Assembly (NCBI GenBank): GCA_039934635.1
Contig: JBDTLT010000125.1
Location: 1-15,187 of the forward strand
Source of the DNA: DATLFA01 sp039934635
Lineage (GTDB): Bacteria > Actinomycetota > Acidimicrobiia > Acidimicrobiales > WLNW01
Direction: 5' to 3'
DNA: 15,187 nucleotides
Positions 1-6,398 of the stretch are shown here, one piece after another (the first letter of the stretch is position 1; each line of letters opens with the position of its first letter). The translations under genes and the position numbers were made by a program. The notes under the pieces are model-generated. The model saw nothing but the letters and a program-made list of their open reading frames with translations. It searched no databases and had not been told where the DNA came from.

Positions 1-633
1 CCCACGGTGCGACACGACCGCACCCTTTGCGCGGCCAGTGGTGCCACTCGTGAACAGGATCACCGCGGGGTCGTCCTCGTCGATCGGCGTCGACGGCAAC
101 GCCGCGTCCGGTGCATACGTCGCCAGCGCCTCGAACTCTCCCTCGAACTCGACGACCGGCGCGCCGAGATCGATCGGCGCGACGCGTGCGAGGCGGCGAG
201 CATCGCCGAACACGATCGTCGGCGCCGTGAGATCGGTGGCGTGGCGAACTTCGTCGACCGTCCACCAACCGTTGTACGCCGTGACGATGGCACCGAGGCT
301 CACCGCGGCCCAGAACAACACGGCATAGTCGGGGCGATTCGCCGAAAAGATGGCGACGCGATCCCCTTTTTGCACTCCGTATCGATCACGCAACGCCGCG
401 GCTACCGAAGTAGTGCGAGCGAGGTTGTCGGCAAACGTGAGCGTGTGTTCGCCAAGCGTGAAATACCCGGCGGCGCCGTAGCGCACGGACGACGTCAACA
501 TCTCGCGCAGGCTGCGTTGACGCTGAGCGAAGACGGGAAGCTTCGCTCCGAGCACGTATTCCATCGACACGGCAAACGGCGCGCCGGGCGCGGTCAATTC
601 TTCGAGAGCCTGCGTACGCATGTCCTTCGTCAT
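1..633 (-). CDS. Acyl-CoA synthetase (AMP-binding family), N-terminal part
   Basis: Adenylate-forming enzyme that would activate a carboxylic acid to acyl-AMP and then to the CoA thioester. The window edge removes the C-terminal part; 211 residues are visible, starting MTKDMRTQALEELTAPGAPF. The N-terminal domain shows the family pattern: a GDRVAIFSANRPDYAVLFWA segment near residues 92-111, the LGAIVTAYN stretch after it, and the ATP-binding P-loop LFTSGTTGRAKG near residues 194-205, just before the cut. The start is the ATG at 631-633, two bases after the stop of the upstream flavoprotein gene, so the two are very likely co-transcribed. No strong ribosome binding site is visible, which fits translational coupling. 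The substrate (fatty, aromatic or short-chain acid) cannot be told because the specificity-determining part is missing. The family call is firm. Confidence 0.93.
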   Translation of the reverse strand, partial: MTKDMRTQALEELTAPGAPFAVSMEYVLGAKLPVFAQRQRSLREMLTSSVRYGAAGYFTLGEHTLTFADNLARTTSVAAALRDRYGVQKGDRVAIFSANRPDYAVLFWAAVSLGAIVTAYNGWWTVDEVRHATDLTAPTIVFGDARRLARVAPIDLGAPVVEFEGEFEALATYAPDAALPSTPIDEDDPAVILFTSGTTGRAKGAVVSHRG

Positions 634-635
634 CG

Positions 636-1922
636 TTACTCGAGCCGTCTCGGCGTCTGCAGCGAGCCGAGTTGTGCGACGTCGCGGGGAAACGCGAGCG
701 ACAGCGTCCAATCGGTCACCACGCGCGCCTTGCGGCTGAAGCCAGGAAGCATCAGAAGGTGATAGCTGCGTCCCATCCACCACGCAAGCGGGCCGGTGAA
801 GCTGAACTGCTTCACCTGCGCGGCGCCCCGCCAGCGGCCCAGCGTCACGGCGAGGCCGCGGTTGCGATACCGAAAAGGCCGTCGCGTGCCGATGCCGAGG
901 TCGGCTGCCGCATTGATCGCGGCGATGCGACCCTCGCGCAGCGCGTGCTGCGCAGTTGCGGGGCTCGTGCCGCCGTCGCGATCAGGAACCGCCGCGGCAT
1001 CACCGAGGATGTACGTGTGGGTGGTACCGTCGACCGCGAGATACTTGTCGACGACCACCCGGCCCCGCTCGTCGAGCGGCAGTCCGAGGCCTGCGACGAA
1101 TGACGACGGCCGCTGCCCCGCAGTCCACACGATGGTCTCGCTGCGGTAAGGCGCGACGTCAGGCCCATCGAGCGTGACCATGTTGTCCACGCACGACGCG
1201 AGACGGCTCTCGGTGTAAACCTCGATACCACGCTTGCGAAGAATCCGTTCGGTGTAGCGCGCCAAGGTGGACTGAATGCCCGGCAACAACGTCGACTGCG
1301 CTTCGACCAACACCCAGCGCATGTCGATGACGCGGAGCCTTGGATACATACGCAGCGCGTCGCGTGCCATCGACTCGAGTTCGGCCAAGGCCTCGACACC
1401 CGCGTACCCACCGCCGATGAACGTGAACGTGAGCAACGCGCGCCGCCGCGACGCGTCGGTCGCGGCATTGGCTGCTTCGAGTTGCGCGAGCACGTTGTTG
1501 CGCAGCCATATCGCGTCCGCGAGCGTGCGGAAGCCGACGGCGTGCTCGACGAGGCCAGGGATCGGTAACACCCTCGGCGTCGAGCCCGGAGCGATGATGA
1601 CCGAACGAAACGAGAGATCGGTACGGCTGCCTCTTTCGTCGACCAAAACTGCGGTGCGCGCCGAGAGATCGAGTGACTCGATGGTGCCCGCCACGATGTC
1701 GGTACGGCGCAAGAACTCCCGCAACGGGATCACCGAGTGGCGCGGCTCGATCGTGCCCGATGCCGCCTCTGGTAGCAGCGGCGAGAACAGCAAGAAATTG
1801 TCGGGCGCGACGAGCAATACCCGTTCGTCACGATGACGCAGCCGCCGCTCGAGTTCGCGCGCGGCAAAAGCGCCGCCGAAACCACCGCCGACGACCACGA
1901 CGTCGTACTGAGTAGGTGTCAT
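636..1922 (-). CDS. Type II NADH:quinone oxidoreductase-like FAD-dependent oxidoreductase
   Basis: Predicted 428-residue flavoprotein that would move electrons from NADH to membrane quinone without pumping protons. A first dinucleotide-binding motif for FAD lies at residues 8-18 (VVVVGGGFGGA). A second, for NAD(P)H, is at about 165-177 (TFTFIGGGYAGVE). The third FAD contact is YILGDAAAVPD at about 304-314. The C-terminal WWMGRSYHLLMLPGF, followed by an amphipathic tail, resembles the membrane-anchoring end of NDH-2 enzymes. At the quinone-site AQxAxQ motif it has AQHALR (324-329), so the last Gln is Arg. The start is the ATG at 1920-1922: the Rossmann fold begins six residues later and GGTGAG sits seven bases upstream. 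The reading frame stays open further upstream, but that would run through the divergent CoA transferase gene. It is first in a unit with the acyl-CoA synthetase. A related pyridine nucleotide-disulfide oxidoreductase with another acceptor is possible. Confidence 0.9.
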   Translation of the reverse strand: MTPTQYDVVVVGGGFGGAFAARELERRLRHRDERVLLVAPDNFLLFSPLLPEAASGTIEPRHSVIPLREFLRRTDIVAGTIESLDLSARTAVLVDERGSRTDLSFRSVIIAPGSTPRVLPIPGLVEHAVGFRTLADAIWLRNNVLAQLEAANAATDASRRRALLTFTFIGGGYAGVEALAELESMARDALRMYPRLRVIDMRWVLVEAQSTLLPGIQSTLARYTERILRKRGIEVYTESRLASCVDNMVTLDGPDVAPYRSETIVWTAGQRPSSFVAGLGLPLDERGRVVVDKYLAVDGTTHTYILGDAAAVPDRDGGTSPATAQHALREGRIAAINAAADLGIGTRRPFRYRNRGLAVTLGRWRGAAQVKQFSFTGPLAWWMGRSYHLLMLPGFSRKARVVTDWTLSLAFPRDVAQLGSLQTPRRLE

Positions 1923-1935
1923 TCCAATTCTCACC

Positions 1936-1948
1936 ACCGGCAACAATA
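1936..1948 (-). promoter_or_regulatory. Putative promoter of the NADH dehydrogenase-like gene
   Basis: On the minus strand TATTGT (1948 down to 1943) fits the actinobacterial -10 pattern TANNNT. It would place the transcript start near 1936, giving a 14-nt leader with the Shine-Dalgarno-like GGTGAG seven bases before the ATG. The element shares two bases with the opposing -10 of the CoA transferase gene. No clear -35 is visible. Read from sequence only. Confidence 0.5.
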
Positions 1949-1958
1949 GACTCGACCG
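1947..1958 (+). promoter_or_regulatory. Putative leaderless promoter of the CoA transferase gene
   Basis: TAGACT at 1947-1952 matches TANNNT. If its final T is position -7, the transcript starts exactly on the A of the ATG at 1959, so this would be a leaderless mRNA. No Shine-Dalgarno sequence precedes the ATG, which agrees. A -35 element is not evident. Confidence 0.55.
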
Positions 1959-3233
1959 ATGCCCAATATCCCCGTCGCCCGCGACCCCGCGGATGTGGCC
2001 GCTCTCGTCGGCGACGGGTCCGCCATCATTGTGCCGATCGCAAACGGCGAGCCGCTGTCGCTGATGTCCGCGCTCGACGCTCGCGGTAACCAAGTGCAGG
2101 GCCTGACCGTCCACCAGATGCATGCGCTGCACGATCATCCCTATTTGCACGCAGCGTACGGAGACCGCTTGCGCCACATCTCGTACTTCCTGTCGAACGT
2201 GACGCGGCCGGCATTCCGTGCGGGCACTGTCGACTTCATGCCCGCGAACTTCAGCGAGATTCCGCTCGTTCTGTCGCGACTGGCGCAACCCAAGGTCGTC
2301 TTGGCCGCGACGTCGCTACCCGATCGGCACGGCTACGTATCCCTCGGAACGAGTGCCGACTATGTGTCGCCATTCATCGGGCAGGTGCCGTTCTTCATCG
2401 AGGCCAACGCGCAGATGCCGCGCACGTTCGGACGCAACCAGTTGCACCTGTCGCAAGTGGCGGCATGGTGTGTGGCCGACCGACCGCTGGTCGAGGTCGA
2501 GCCCAAAGCACCGAGCGCCTCCGATCTACGCATCGGCGCGCTCATCGCGGAACGGATCCCCAACGGAGCCACGCTGCAAGCCGGCATCGGCGCCGTGCCC
2601 AACGCCGTGCTGTCACTACTCGGCAATCATCGCGATCTCGGTATTCATACTGAATTGCTGTCGGATGGCGCAATCGATCTCATCGAGCGAGGAGTCGTCA
2701 CCGGCGTGCACAAGCGGCGTCAGCGCGGCAAGGTCGTTACGACGTTCTGCCTCGGCACGCAGCGCCTCTACGACTTCATCCACGAAAACCCCGTGATCGA
2801 ATTGGCACCGGTCGAGTACGTCAACGATCCGCGCATCATCGGCACCGAAGATTGCTTCGTCTCGATCAATGCCACCACCGAAGTAGATCTCATCGGTCAA
2901 TGCGCATCCGAAACCATCGCCGGGGAGTACTGGTCGGGCAGCGGCGGGCAAGCCGACTTCGCGCGGGGCGCCATGTACTCCGAGCGCGGGATGGCGTTCG
3001 TCGTATTGCGCTCGATGACCCACGACGGCATGTCACGCGTCGTCGGCCGCCTGTCGCCCGGGTCGGTGGTGACCACCAACAAGAACACCGTCGATCACGT
3101 GGTCACCGAATACGGCGTCGCCGAGCTACGCGGGCGCACGTTGCGCGAGCGGGCGCGGGCACTGATCGCCATCGCGGACCCGTCGGCCCGCGACGGCCTC
3201 GAGCGCGCCGCGCGCGAACTGGGCTACTTCTAG
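1959..3233 (+). CDS. Acetyl-CoA hydrolase/transferase family protein, 4-hydroxybutyrate CoA-transferase type
   Basis: 424-residue class I CoA transferase that would move CoA between acyl groups such as acetate and a short hydroxy- or carboxylic acid. Seen in sequence: the AGIGAVPNAVLSLL segment (208-221), then GIHTELLSDGAIDLIE (228-243). The Glu in this second segment (E232) lines up with the catalytic glutamate of clostridial 4-hydroxybutyrate CoA-transferase. Further on are EYVNDPRIIG (286-295), SGSGGQADFARGA (326-338) and VVTEYGVAELRG (381-392), all hallmarks of the C-terminal half. The length is normal for this subfamily (about 430). The start is ATG 1959, directly at the predicted transcript start. 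It is divergent, 36 bp away, from the NADH dehydrogenase/acyl-CoA synthetase pair, which suggests a shared role in using or recycling an acyl-CoA. The exact acyl donor and acceptor are unknown; a propionyl-CoA:succinate or acetate CoA-transferase role is also possible. Confidence 0.93.
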   Translation: MPNIPVARDPADVAALVGDGSAIIVPIANGEPLSLMSALDARGNQVQGLTVHQMHALHDHPYLHAAYGDRLRHISYFLSNVTRPAFRAGTVDFMPANFSEIPLVLSRLAQPKVVLAATSLPDRHGYVSLGTSADYVSPFIGQVPFFIEANAQMPRTFGRNQLHLSQVAAWCVADRPLVEVEPKAPSASDLRIGALIAERIPNGATLQAGIGAVPNAVLSLLGNHRDLGIHTELLSDGAIDLIERGVVTGVHKRRQRGKVVTTFCLGTQRLYDFIHENPVIELAPVEYVNDPRIIGTEDCFVSINATTEVDLIGQCASETIAGEYWSGSGGQADFARGAMYSERGMAFVVLRSMTHDGMSRVVGRLSPGSVVTTNKNTVDHVVTEYGVAELRGRTLRERARALIAIADPSARDGLERAARELGYF

Positions 3234-3252
3234 CGGCGGCGGTGGTTCGAGG

Positions 3253-3269
3253 CGGCCGCGGGGCGGCCG
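3253..3269. terminator. GC-rich hairpin between convergent genes
   Basis: CGGCCGC, a GGG loop, then GCGGCCG: a perfect 7-bp stem with a 3-nt loop, lying 20 bp after the CoA transferase stop and 34 bp from the opposing methyltransferase stop. There is no T-tract on either strand, so it would be a U-less terminator or simply an RNA-stabilising hairpin shared by both transcripts. Confidence 0.45.
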
Positions 3270-3302
3270 GTGGCGTTTCGCGGCGCCAATGGCTCGGCGG
3301 GC

Positions 3303-4403
3303 TCAGGGGCGCAGTTCGAGCACCAAGTTGAACGGTGTCGTCACCGCGACACGGGCACGGGTGAAACCGGCACGGCGCGCCACGTCGATCAGGCGCGCCG
3401 GGCCCGCCTGTGCGCCGAGGGCCAAGCCAACCTCTTGGGACTGCGAGGCCGGTGTACAGATCAACGACGACGCGGCGTAGAAGACCCGACCCACTGGATT
3501 GAGGTTCTCGTCGACTTCGTCGCCCGCATAGGGCTCGACCAACAACACGGTGCCGTCGGGCCGCAATGCGCTACGGGTATGCGTGAGCGCGCCGACCGGG
3601 TCGCCCATGTCGTGCAGGCAATCGAAGAAGCACACCAGGTCGTAGTCCGAACCCGTGAACTCCTTTGCCGGCGCCACCCCGAAGTGAATGCGATCGGCGA
3701 CATCAGCCCGTGCGGCTACAGCCGCGGCCTCGGTGATCGACGGTGCGTGGTAGTCGAAACCGAAGAACGTCGAGTTCGGATACGCCTCGGCCATGATGAT
3801 CGTCGACGCTCCGTGGCCACAACCGATGTCCGCCACCTTTGCCCCTGCCTGCAGCCGAGCCTCGACGCCGTCGAGTGCGGGGATCCACGCGTCGACGAGG
3901 TTGGCGCGATAGCCGGGCCGGAAGAAGCGCTCGGTTCCCGTGAACAGGTCGTGATGGTGCTCGTGCCAGCCGATGCCCTGACCGTGGCCGAACGCGGCGG
4001 TCAACTTTTCGTCCGCCTTCGCCGCCGACGTCACGACCTGGAAGCCGCCCACGACGAACGCGGGGCTGTCCTCGTCGGTGAACAGCAGCGCCTGCTCGGC
4101 GCCGAGGCGATAACGCCCGTCGCCGGAGTAGGTGACGTAGCCGGCCGCGCTCAGCGCGTTCAACCACTCGCGTACATTGCGCTCGTTGGTGCCCGTGCGG
4201 TCGGCCAACTCCGCGGAGGTGACCGGCTGCCCGTCGGCCATCGCCCGGAACAGGCCCAGCCGATCGCCCACGACGACGAGCGCCGCCACGAGTACGGCGC
4301 CGAAGTCGCCGACCGCCTTTTGCACCAGTTCGTCCACCTTCGCACTGTCGATCGGGGCATTGTCGATCGGGGCCGCGCTGTCGATATCCACGGTTTGGGT
4401 CAT
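3303..4403 (-). CDS. SAM-dependent methyltransferase with N-terminal winged-helix region (Rv2258c-like)
   Basis: 366 residues. The N-terminal part (about 25-110) reads as a helical and winged-helix region (VGDRLGLFRAMADGQPVTSA, then TNERNVREWLNALSAAGYV), as in O-methyltransferase-like proteins where it serves dimerisation and substrate entry. The catalytic Rossmann domain has motif I VADIGCGHGAS (190-200), the acidic end of strand 2 at FFGFDYHA (213-220), DYDLVCFFDCLHDM (253-266) and LRPDGTVLLVEP (280-291). The length and order match the mycobacterial Rv2258c type. The start ATG (4401-4403) is preceded by GAGGAAGGA, a strong ribosome binding site about nine bases upstream. The first 20 residues are a low-complexity IDSAAPIDNAPIDSA stretch encoded by a short tandem repeat. 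It is transcribed away from the kinase/methyltransferase pair across a 136-bp region and has no co-directional partner. The substrate is unknown. Confidence 0.9.
   Translation of the reverse strand: MTQTVDIDSAAPIDNAPIDSAKVDELVQKAVGDFGAVLVAALVVVGDRLGLFRAMADGQPVTSAELADRTGTNERNVREWLNALSAAGYVTYSGDGRYRLGAEQALLFTDEDSPAFVVGGFQVVTSAAKADEKLTAAFGHGQGIGWHEHHHDLFTGTERFFRPGYRANLVDAWIPALDGVEARLQAGAKVADIGCGHGASTIIMAEAYPNSTFFGFDYHAPSITEAAAVAARADVADRIHFGVAPAKEFTGSDYDLVCFFDCLHDMGDPVGALTHTRSALRPDGTVLLVEPYAGDEVDENLNPVGRVFYAASSLICTPASQSQEVGLALGAQAGPARLIDVARRAGFTRARVAVTTPFNLVLELRP
4346..4375. repeat. 15-bp tandem repeat in methyltransferase N-terminus
   Basis: Two copies of a 15-bp unit beginning TGTCGATCGGGGC (4346-4360 and 4361-4375), which differ only in the last bases, followed by a partial third copy (TGTCGAT from 4379). 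In the protein it gives IDSAAPIDNAPIDSA. The unit length keeps the frame, so copy number could vary between strains without breaking the gene. Confidence 0.7.
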
Positions 4404-4409
4404 GTGTCA

Positions 4410-4429
4410 GGTCCTTCCTCGTTGGGACC
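4410..4429 (-). promoter_or_regulatory. Hairpin overlapping the methyltransferase ribosome binding site
   Basis: In the minus-strand leader GGTCC pairs with GGACC (4429-4425 and 4414-4410), leaving a 10-nt loop. The GAGGAAGGA ribosome binding site lies in the loop and 3' arm. The short stem could modulate initiation; this is an inference from pairing alone. Confidence 0.3.
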
Positions 4430-4449
4430 CTCACCTTCGCCGTTCGTGG

Positions 4450-4500
4450 TTGCAGGATCACTGCGGCCCGCGCTGCAAACTCACTGCAAGTCGTTGCGGG
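4450..4500. promoter_or_regulatory. Helically phased TGC(A/G) repeats in divergent promoter region
   Basis: Within the 136-bp region between the two divergent units, TGCA or TGCG elements start at 4451, 4462, 4474, 4485 and 4495, a spacing of 11, 12, 11 and 10 bp, about one DNA turn each. Two of them are the direct repeat CTGCAA (4473-4478, 4484-4489). The whole of 4404-4539 contains no TA dinucleotide, so no TANNNT -10 element exists on either strand. A bank of half-sites for a regulator is plausible but unproven. Confidence 0.35.
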
Positions 4501-4513
4501 CATCGTGGGATTC

Positions 4514-4543
4514 ATGACGACGACCGGCGGTGCGCAACAATGA
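4514..4543 (+). other. Possible 9-residue leader peptide overlapping the kinase start
   Basis: ATG at 4514 opens a frame MTTTGGAQQ that stops with TGA at 4541-4543, overlapping the kinase ATG (4540-4542) in an ATGA junction. A GTGGGA a few bases upstream could act as a weak ribosome binding site. The kinase start itself has no good one, so coupled reinitiation is possible. Chance occurrence cannot be excluded. Confidence 0.25.
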
Positions 4544-5550
4544 CGGCCATGCGAACCCCGACGGTGTACCCCACGGTGGCGTCGATGCTCGCGGACGCGA
4601 CCGATCGCGTAGAGGTGCAAGCGAGCGACGGCAAGTCGGGCTCGACGTTCGAGCGCCTGCGCATCAACGGCGAGCGCTACTTCTTGAAGTCGCTGTCGCA
4701 TGACGAAGACTGGATCATGCGGGTCACGGGCGACGTCGATCACCGACCGTTGCTGTCATGGCGCGCCGGTCTCTATCACCAGACGCCCGACTGCATCGAC
4801 CACGCGATCGTGGCGATGGCCGTCGAAGGATCGGGTACGAGTGCGCGGCTGTCGATGCTGATGCACGACATCGGCGAGCATTTGATCCCCGAGGGTGACG
4901 ACGTCGTCGCGCTCGAGGTGCACGAGTCGTTCATCGATCACATGGCGGCCATGCACGCGCACTTCTGGGGTTGGACCGACACGGTCGGGCTCATGCCCCT
5001 CGCGCATCGGTTTCGCTTCTTCGCTCCCGACAACATTGCGCCCGAGCTCCGTCGCCCCGATGTCTCACCGGTGCTCAGCATCGCGGACCAAGGATGGCGG
5101 ATCTTGCCCGACCGCGCACCGACGCTGGCCGCGATTTCTGCCGCCATCCATGCCGATCCGCAATTGTTGGCGAACGCGTTGGCGACGACGCCCCCGACCT
5201 TCATCGCCGGCGATTGGAAGATGGGCAATCTCGGTCACCACCCCGACGGGCGCACCATTTTGCTCGACTGGGCCTACCCGGGCGCGGCGCCCGGAGCATG
5301 GGATCTCGGTTGGTACCTCGCGCTCAATCGCGCCCGCCTACCCCAAACAAAAGAGGCAACGATCGCCGGATATCGCGCCGCGCTCGAGCGCCATGGCATC
5401 GAGACCGCCGCTTGGTTCGATCGCCAGATCGCGCTCTCGTTGCTCGGCATCGCCGCCTGCTTTGGTTGGGAGAAGGCGCACGGCGACGACGACGAGCTGC
5501 ACTGGTGGCAGGACCGCGCGGAGCACGCGATGCGGCTCATCACGCGGTGA
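4540..5550 (+). CDS. Aminoglycoside phosphotransferase-fold (APH/CHK-like) kinase
   Basis: 336-residue protein with the small-molecule kinase fold. The ATP-anchoring lysine is probably in RYFLKSL (K50). The catalytic loop is FIAGDWKMGNLG (221-232), with D225 as base and N230 as metal ligand; the usual HGD is AGD here. The second metal aspartate is in ILLDWAYPG (D243), followed by WDLGWYLA (254-261). It would phosphorylate a hydroxyl on a small molecule; substrates across this fold range from antibiotics to choline and ecdysteroid-like compounds, and nothing here settles which. ATG 4540 and ATG 4549 are both in frame. I take 4540 because it overlaps a short leader frame as ATGA; 4549 would drop three residues. 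It lies three bases before a methyltransferase gene, so the two almost certainly form one transcript. No TANNNT promoter is visible upstream. Confidence 0.85.
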   Translation: MTAMRTPTVYPTVASMLADATDRVEVQASDGKSGSTFERLRINGERYFLKSLSHDEDWIMRVTGDVDHRPLLSWRAGLYHQTPDCIDHAIVAMAVEGSGTSARLSMLMHDIGEHLIPEGDDVVALEVHESFIDHMAAMHAHFWGWTDTVGLMPLAHRFRFFAPDNIAPELRRPDVSPVLSIADQGWRILPDRAPTLAAISAAIHADPQLLANALATTPPTFIAGDWKMGNLGHHPDGRTILLDWAYPGAAPGAWDLGWYLALNRARLPQTKEATIAGYRAALERHGIETAAWFDRQIALSLLGIAACFGWEKAHGDDDELHWWQDRAEHAMRLITR

Positions 5551-5553
5551 TCG

Positions 5554-6336
5554 ATGACCCCGACGACGATTGCCGAGGCGTATTCGCAAACCGGGGCCGC
5601 GTGGCAAGCCGGCCCCGGGGCGATCTACGACCGTCTCGCGACGGTGCTCGTCGACTGCTCGCCGCGCGATCTCCGCGGCCGCCTCGTGCTCGACCTCGGG
5701 GCCGGCACGGGCGCCGCCAGCCGCGCCATCTCGAAGGCCGGTGGCATCCCAGTCGCGGTCGATGCGGCGTTCGGAATGCTCGCCGCCGATCGTTCTCGCC
5801 GGCCCGCGGCGGTTGTCGGTGACGCGTGCGCGCTACCACTGTGCAACCGCGCGGTCGACGCGGTCGTTGCCGCCTTCTCGTTGAATCACCTCGACGAGCC
5901 GGTGGCCGGCTTGCGGGAAGCGGCGCGCGTGACGCGCACCGGTGGCACAGTGCTCGCCTCTGCCTATGCCGAAGATGACAGTCATCCCGCGAAGGACGCC
6001 GCCGAAACGGCCGCACGCGAGTACGGCTGGGAGCCGCCGCCCTGGTATCCGCAAATGCGGACGATGGCCGTGCCCAAGCTGGCGACCGTCGAGCGGGCAC
6101 AGGCCGCATTGTCCGATGCCGGCCTGCGCGGCGAGGCGCGCGCTCTTCGCGTCGCCTTCCCGGAGCTCGGCCCCGAGCAGTTGCTGGCGTGGCGCTTTGG
6201 CATGGCGCAGATGGCTCCGTTCGTCTCCACCCTCACTGCGGTCGCCCGGGCCACGATGCTGCGCCAGGCCCGACTGCTGCTCGACCACGCGCCGCAGTTG
6301 GTCCGTTCGATCATCGTCGTCGTCGCCACGGTCTGA
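5554..6336 (+). CDS. Class I SAM-dependent methyltransferase
   Basis: 260-residue methyltransferase of the UbiE/methyltransferase-11 type. SAM-binding motif I is VLDLGAGTGAASRAI (45-59), the acidic residue ending strand 2 is in PVAVDAAFGML (66-76), motif II is near VVGDACALPL (87-96), and AVDAVVAAFSLNHL follows (101-114). A helical C-terminal part (about 150-260) would form the substrate cap. The start ATG is three bases after the kinase stop, with GGTGA overlapping that stop, which indicates tight coupling. The pairing suggests that both enzymes modify the same compound, or act in successive steps on it; this is an inference. The C-terminus ends with a hydrophobic SIIVVVATV, unusual but too short for a membrane anchor. 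The substrate is not identifiable. Confidence 0.9.
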   Translation: MTPTTIAEAYSQTGAAWQAGPGAIYDRLATVLVDCSPRDLRGRLVLDLGAGTGAASRAISKAGGIPVAVDAAFGMLAADRSRRPAAVVGDACALPLCNRAVDAVVAAFSLNHLDEPVAGLREAARVTRTGGTVLASAYAEDDSHPAKDAAETAAREYGWEPPPWYPQMRTMAVPKLATVERAQAALSDAGLRGEARALRVAFPELGPEQLLAWRFGMAQMAPFVSTLTAVARATMLRQARLLLDHAPQLVRSIIVVVATV

Positions 6337-6344
6337 GCCGCTTC

Positions 6345-6396
6345 GGGCAAGAGAAGGGGCAGAGACGCGCGGATGGGTGGGGGCGAGAGAACGGGG
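6345..6396 (+). other. Purine-rich G-tract cluster between convergent genes
   Basis: Five runs of three or more G (6345-6347, 6356-6359, 6375-6377, 6379-6383, 6393-6396) lie in the 62-bp gap between the methyltransferase stop and the regulator stop, on a mostly purine plus strand. The 3' end of the kinase/methyltransferase mRNA could fold into a G-quadruplex. No clear terminator hairpin with a T-run is seen here. Confidence 0.3.
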
Positions 6397-6398
6397 CG

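Noticed and set aside
1923..2288. N-terminal extension of the NADH dehydrogenase-like protein
   Set aside because: It overlaps the CoA transferase coding sequence, and the FAD motif begins six residues after ATG 1922.
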